From contig DAIDAU010000316.1 of assembly GCA_027310465.1 (NCBI GenBank), positions 1-36,619 on the forward strand: a DNA stretch of 36,619 nt, read 5' to 3'. This document shows positions 33,916 to 36,619 of the stretch, one piece after another (within the stretch, counting starts at the first letter, position 1; each line of letters opens with the position of its first letter). The DNA is from Rhodocyclaceae bacterium (lineage in GTDB: Bacteria > Pseudomonadota > Gammaproteobacteria > Burkholderiales > Rhodocyclaceae). A program made the translations under genes and the position numbers. A model generated the notes under the pieces. That model saw only the letters and a list, made by a program, of their open reading frames with translations. It was not told the DNA's origin and did no database searches.

Positions 33916-34808
33916 CACTCGTAGCCGAGTGTCTTCAGCGCACGCTCGTCGTCGGCCCAGCCGCTTTTCACCTTGACCCAGGTCTCCAGCCAGACCTTGC
34001 CGCCGAACAGCTTCTCCATATCCTTGCGCGCATCGGCGGACATGCGCTTGAGGCGCTCGCCGCCCTTGCCGATGACGATCGCCTTGTGCGCCGCCTTGTC
34101 GACGATCACGGCAGCGTGAATCCGCCGCAGTTCCCCCTCCTGTTCGAACTTCTCGATTTCGACGGCAATACCGTAGGGCAGTTCCTCGCCGAGATTGCGG
34201 AACAGCTTCTCGCGCAGCAGCTCAGCGGCGAGGAAGCGCTCGGGCCGGTCCGTGATGTCGTCGGCGTCGAAGATGTGCGGCTGTTCGGGAAGATAGCGCG
34301 CCGTCGCCTTCAGCAGTTCGTCCACGCCATGCCCCTTTTCCGCGCTCAGCGGCACGATTTCGGCGAACGGATGCTCGGCGGCGACCTTCTCGATGAACGG
34401 CAGGAGCGAGCTCTTGTCGGCCAGCTTATCGACCTTGTTGATCACCAGCACCACCGGATGATCCTTGGGCAGCAGGCGCGCGATGTCGCGTTCGCCGCCG
34501 CCCCAGCGGCCGGCTTCGACCAGGAACAGCACCACGTCCACGTCGGCCAGGGCCTGCGTGACGCTGCGGTTCATCAGGCGGTTCAAGGCGTTCTTGTGCT
34601 GGGTCTGGAAGCCCGGCGTGTCGACGAAGACGAACTGGCAGTCGTCGCCGTTCACCTCGGTCGTCAGGATGCCGCGCACCTGATGGCGCGTCGTCTGCGC
34701 CTTGCGCGACGTGATGCTGACCTTGGCGCCGACCAGCCGGTTCGTCAACGTCGATTTGCCGACGTTCGGCCGGCCGACCACGGCCAGCGTTCCCGTGCGC
34801 GCAGTCAT
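33915..34808 (-). CDS. era: GTPase Era
   Basis: Era binds GTP and 16S rRNA and assists 30S subunit assembly. The 297-residue protein has the G motifs GRPNVGKST (about 12-20), DTPGF, NKVD and SAEKG and the C-terminal KH domain ([20 protein letters not shown]). The start [12 protein letters not shown] at 34808 overlaps the rnc stop (ATGA); the longer frame to 34916 lies inside rnc and is rejected. Confidence 0.97.
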   Translation of the reverse strand: MTARTGTLAVVGRPNVGKSTLTNRLVGAKVSITSRKAQTTRHQVRGILTTEVNGDDCQFVFVDTPGFQTQHKNALNRLMNRSVTQALADVDVVLFLVEAGRWGGGERDIARLLPKDHPVVLVINKVDKLADKSSLLPFIEKVAAEHPFAEIVPLSAEKGHGVDELLKATARYLPEQPHIFDADDITDRPERFLAAELLREKLFRNLGEELPYGIAVEIEKFEQEGELRRIHAAVIVDKAAHKAIVIGKGGERLKRMSADARKDMEKLFGGKVWLETWVKVKSGWADDERALKTLGYE

Positions 34809-35482
34809 TTGCGCGCCTTCAGTCGATCGAGCGCGGCGCGCGCCGCCGCCTGTTCCGCGCCGCGCCTGCTGCTGCCCTGCCCGCGCACCGAAATGCCGAG
34901 CGCCGGCACGCCGCATTCGACCTCGAATTCCTGCGCGTGCGCCTCGCCGCGCGTCGCGACGAGCAGGTACTGCGGCAACGCCAGCTTGCGGCCCTGCAGT
35001 TCCTCCTGCAGCGCGGTTTTCGCGTCCTTGGCCGATGCCCTGGGGTCGAGATTCTCGAGCAGCGGCCGGAACAGCCGCTGGATGGTTGCCTGCGCCGCAG
35101 CGAAGCCCGCTTCGAGGTAGATGGCGCCGAAGATCGCTTCCAGGCCGTCCGCCAGGATCGACGGGCGGCGGAAGCCTCCGCTTTTCAGCTCGCCTTCGCC
35201 GAGCCGAAGGAAGTTGCCGAGATCCAGAGCCTGCGCGATCTGCGCCAGCGATTCCTGGCGCACGAGATTGGCGCGCTGGCGCGAGAGATCGCCTTCGTTC
35301 AGCGCGCCGAAGCGCTGGTACAGCTCGGCGGCGATGACGCAGTCGAGCACGGCATCGCCGAGAAACTCCAGGCGCTCGTTGTGCGGCGACCCGAAGCTGC
35401 GATGGGTCAAGGCTTGCTGCAGCAGTTCCTGCGTCGCGAACTTGTAATCGAGGAGCTTTTCCAGCCGCGCAAGTGAGGTCAC
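34805..35482 (-). CDS. rnc: Ribonuclease III
   Basis: RNase III cleaves double-stranded RNA, including the rRNA precursor. The 225-residue protein has the catalytic signature [12 protein letters not shown] (about 36-47), the second acidic site [14 protein letters not shown] and a C-terminal double-stranded RNA-binding domain (about 155-222, with [18 protein letters not shown]). It starts with GTG, overlapping the DUF4845 stop (GTGA). Confidence 0.97.
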   Translation of the reverse strand: MTSLARLEKLLDYKFATQELLQQALTHRSFGSPHNERLEFLGDAVLDCVIAAELYQRFGALNEGDLSRQRANLVRQESLAQIAQALDLGNFLRLGEGELKSGGFRRPSILADGLEAIFGAIYLEAGFAAAQATIQRLFRPLLENLDPRASAKDAKTALQEELQGRKLALPQYLLVATRGEAHAQEFEVECGVPALGISVRGQGSSRRGAEQAAARAALDRLKARK

Positions 35483-35850
35483 TCTGCCGAGGAGCCCTCG
35501 AAATGGATCAGCAGGCTGATGGGGTCGGACAGCTTGATTTCCTTGTTATACGAAAATGCGATCACGATATCGTTGCCTTCCTTCGAAATGTCGAGATCGT
35601 CTCCACCGACAGCGGTAATGTTGTCAATGGACTTGCGCTTGTCGAAGTTGCGGCGAATATCCGCAACCCCCGCGCTCCGCGCCGCCGGATCCTGAGCCGT
35701 GGCCTTGACGTCCTTCACGACCGCAAAGTATTCGAGCACGTCTGGCGCCACCTTTATGCCAACGAGCGCAATCAGAATCAGCACCACGCAGACGACGATC
35801 AGGCTGACGAGCGACAGGCCGCTCTGCTTTTTCATGTCTCTAGTGTTCAT
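35479..35850 (-). CDS. DUF4845 membrane protein
   Basis: The 123-residue protein has one N-terminal pilin-like membrane segment ([20 protein letters not shown]) and an exposed domain with [19 protein letters not shown]. It belongs to the DUF4845 family found between lepB and rnc in betaproteobacteria; its function is unknown. ATG 35850 overlaps the lepB stop (ATGA); an internal ATG at 35835 (MKKQSG) is the other possible start. Confidence 0.88.
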   Translation of the reverse strand: MNTRDMKKQSGLSLVSLIVVCVVLILIALVGIKVAPDVLEYFAVVKDVKATAQDPAARSAGVADIRRNFDKRKSIDNITAVGGDDLDISKEGNDIVIAFSYNKEIKLSDPISLLIHFEGSSAE

Positions 35851-36619
35851 CGAAACGATCCTATCCGCTGCAGGTCGCTGAAGTTGAACCAGATGAAGAA
35901 GGCCTTGCCGACGACGTTCTCGTCCGGGACGAAGCCCCATACCCGGCTGTCCTGCGAGTTGTCGCGATTGTCGCCCATCATCAGGTAGTTGCCGGGCGGC
36001 ACCTCGCAGGCGAAGCCTTCGCTATTGTAGTGACATTTGTCGCGGAACGGGAACTGCATGACCTGCGCCACGTACGGCGGCGCCTCGTCCTCGATGAGGA
36101 TGTCGTGCTTGACGCTGCCGATGGTCTCCTCGTAACGCGGGGTGACGATCATGCGGTCCTTGTCCATGTAGTCCTCGACGCGCTTGGCCGACAGCGGCTT
36201 CCCGTTGATGGTCAGGCGCTTGTTGAAGTACTCCACCTTGTCGCCCGGCAGGCCGATGACGCGCTTGATGTAATCCTTGGAGGGATCGACCGGCCAGCGG
36301 AACACCATGACGTCACCGCGCTGCGGCGAGTTCACGTCGATGATCTTCTTGTCGATCACCGGCAGGCGAATGCCGTAGGTGAATTTGTTCACGGCGATGA
36401 AGTCGCCCACCAGCAGCGTCGGAATCATCGAACCTGACGGGATCTTGAACGGCTCCACGATGAAGGAGCGCAGCCCGAAGACGATCAGGATCACCGGGAA
36501 GAAGCTGGCCCCGTACTCGACCCAGAAGGGCTCCTTGGCATCGGGCGCACGGCGCTTGCGGAAGACGTAACGGTCGGCGACCCACAGCGCCGCGGTCACC
36601 ACCAGCAGCACGAAAAGTA
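35847..36619 (-). CDS. lepB: Signal peptidase I, N-terminus beyond the window
   Basis: LepB cleaves signal peptides of exported proteins at the outer face of the inner membrane. About 257 residues are visible; the frame is open at the right edge. The motifs are complete: PSGSMIPTLLVGD with the catalytic serine, RGDVMVFRWP, KRVIGLPGD with the general-base lysine, and MGDNRDNSQDSR. A membrane segment (FFPVILIVFGLRSF) precedes the catalytic serine, and part of the first helix is seen at the edge. It is the first gene of the operon visible in the window; lepA would usually lie upstream, outside it. Confidence 0.97.
   Translation of the reverse strand, partial: LFVLLVVTAALWVADRYVFRKRRAPDAKEPFWVEYGASFFPVILIVFGLRSFIVEPFKIPSGSMIPTLLVGDFIAVNKFTYGIRLPVIDKKIIDVNSPQRGDVMVFRWPVDPSKDYIKRVIGLPGDKVEYFNKRLTINGKPLSAKRVEDYMDKDRMIVTPRYEETIGSVKHDILIEDEAPPYVAQVMQFPFRDKCHYNSEGFACEVPPGNYLMMGDNRDNSQDSRVWGFVPDENVVGKAFFIWFNFSDLQRIGSFR

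Noticed and set aside
1-36619. CRISPR arrays, rRNA genes, insertion sequences
   Set aside because: No regularly spaced repeats, rRNA-like stretches or transposase genes were seen on either strand.

Overview
The window reads as part of a GC-rich betaproteobacterial chromosome, most likely of the order Rhodocyclales (an inference from gene families and gene order, not from a database search). Supporting points are the order lepB-DUF4845-rnc-era-recO-pdxJ-acpS-nagZ, the uvrC-pgsA-tRNA-Gly-tRNA-Cys-tRNA-Leu cluster, an EF-P with arginine 32 beside the rhamnosyltransferase gene earP, and anaerobic energy genes next to ordinary aerobic housekeeping genes.

Layout. (1) 1-3695: an edge or remnant of an integrative conjugative element: the 3' part of a TraD-like coupling protein gene, its DUF4400/TIGR03747-type membrane partner, a small unknown gene, a leftward pair encoding two exported proteins (an SH3-like protein and an HNH-type nuclease), and a helix-turn-helix regulator. 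(2) 3696-4324: a 629-base stretch with no convincing gene, partly AT-rich. It holds a perfect FNR-type box, a sigma70-like promoter, a 19-bp-arm palindrome and a run of strong hairpins ahead of rnfB. (3) 4325-14651: the centrepiece, one tightly packed operon rnfB - pyruvate:ferredoxin oxidoreductase (long nifJ) - rnfC-D-G-E-A - a small Cys-rich membrane protein. It joins a low-potential electron source or sink directly to an Rnf ion pump. The last gene resembles in layout the Fe-S maturation factor NqrM of the related Na+-NQR. (4) 14652-16094: small genes on the minus strand, including a 52-residue four-cysteine protein, plus a short remnant that looks like a collapsed RND efflux operon. (5) 16195-20245: a rightward run of an alpha/beta hydrolase, a zinc aminopeptidase lipoprotein, a MarC-type membrane protein, a CBS-pair protein and a FemAB/GNAT-like protein. 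(6) 20238-25776: leftward alanine dehydrogenase, GMP reductase and DUF1178 genes, and a periplasmic binding protein translationally coupled to a sensor kinase. (7) 25909-29356: three tRNA genes with their promoter and a terminator, then pgsA, uvrC and a type-5 uracil-DNA glycosylase, all leftward. (8) 29355-31068: earP and efp, rightward. (9) 31069-36619: the leftward lepB-to-nagZ operon, with consecutive genes overlapping; lepB runs off the right edge.

How the parts work together. The rnf-PFOR operon suggests that pyruvate oxidation (or reductive carboxylation of acetyl-CoA) exchanges electrons with NAD(H) through Rnf, coupled to an ion gradient. The FNR box upstream fits induction when oxygen is low. 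No ferredoxin gene and no apbE flavin transferase gene, which Rnf needs, lie inside the window. The rest is housekeeping: translation (efp/earP, tRNAs, era, rnc), DNA repair (uvrC, udg, recO), lipids and cofactors (pgsA, acpS, pdxJ) and envelope (lepB, nagZ).
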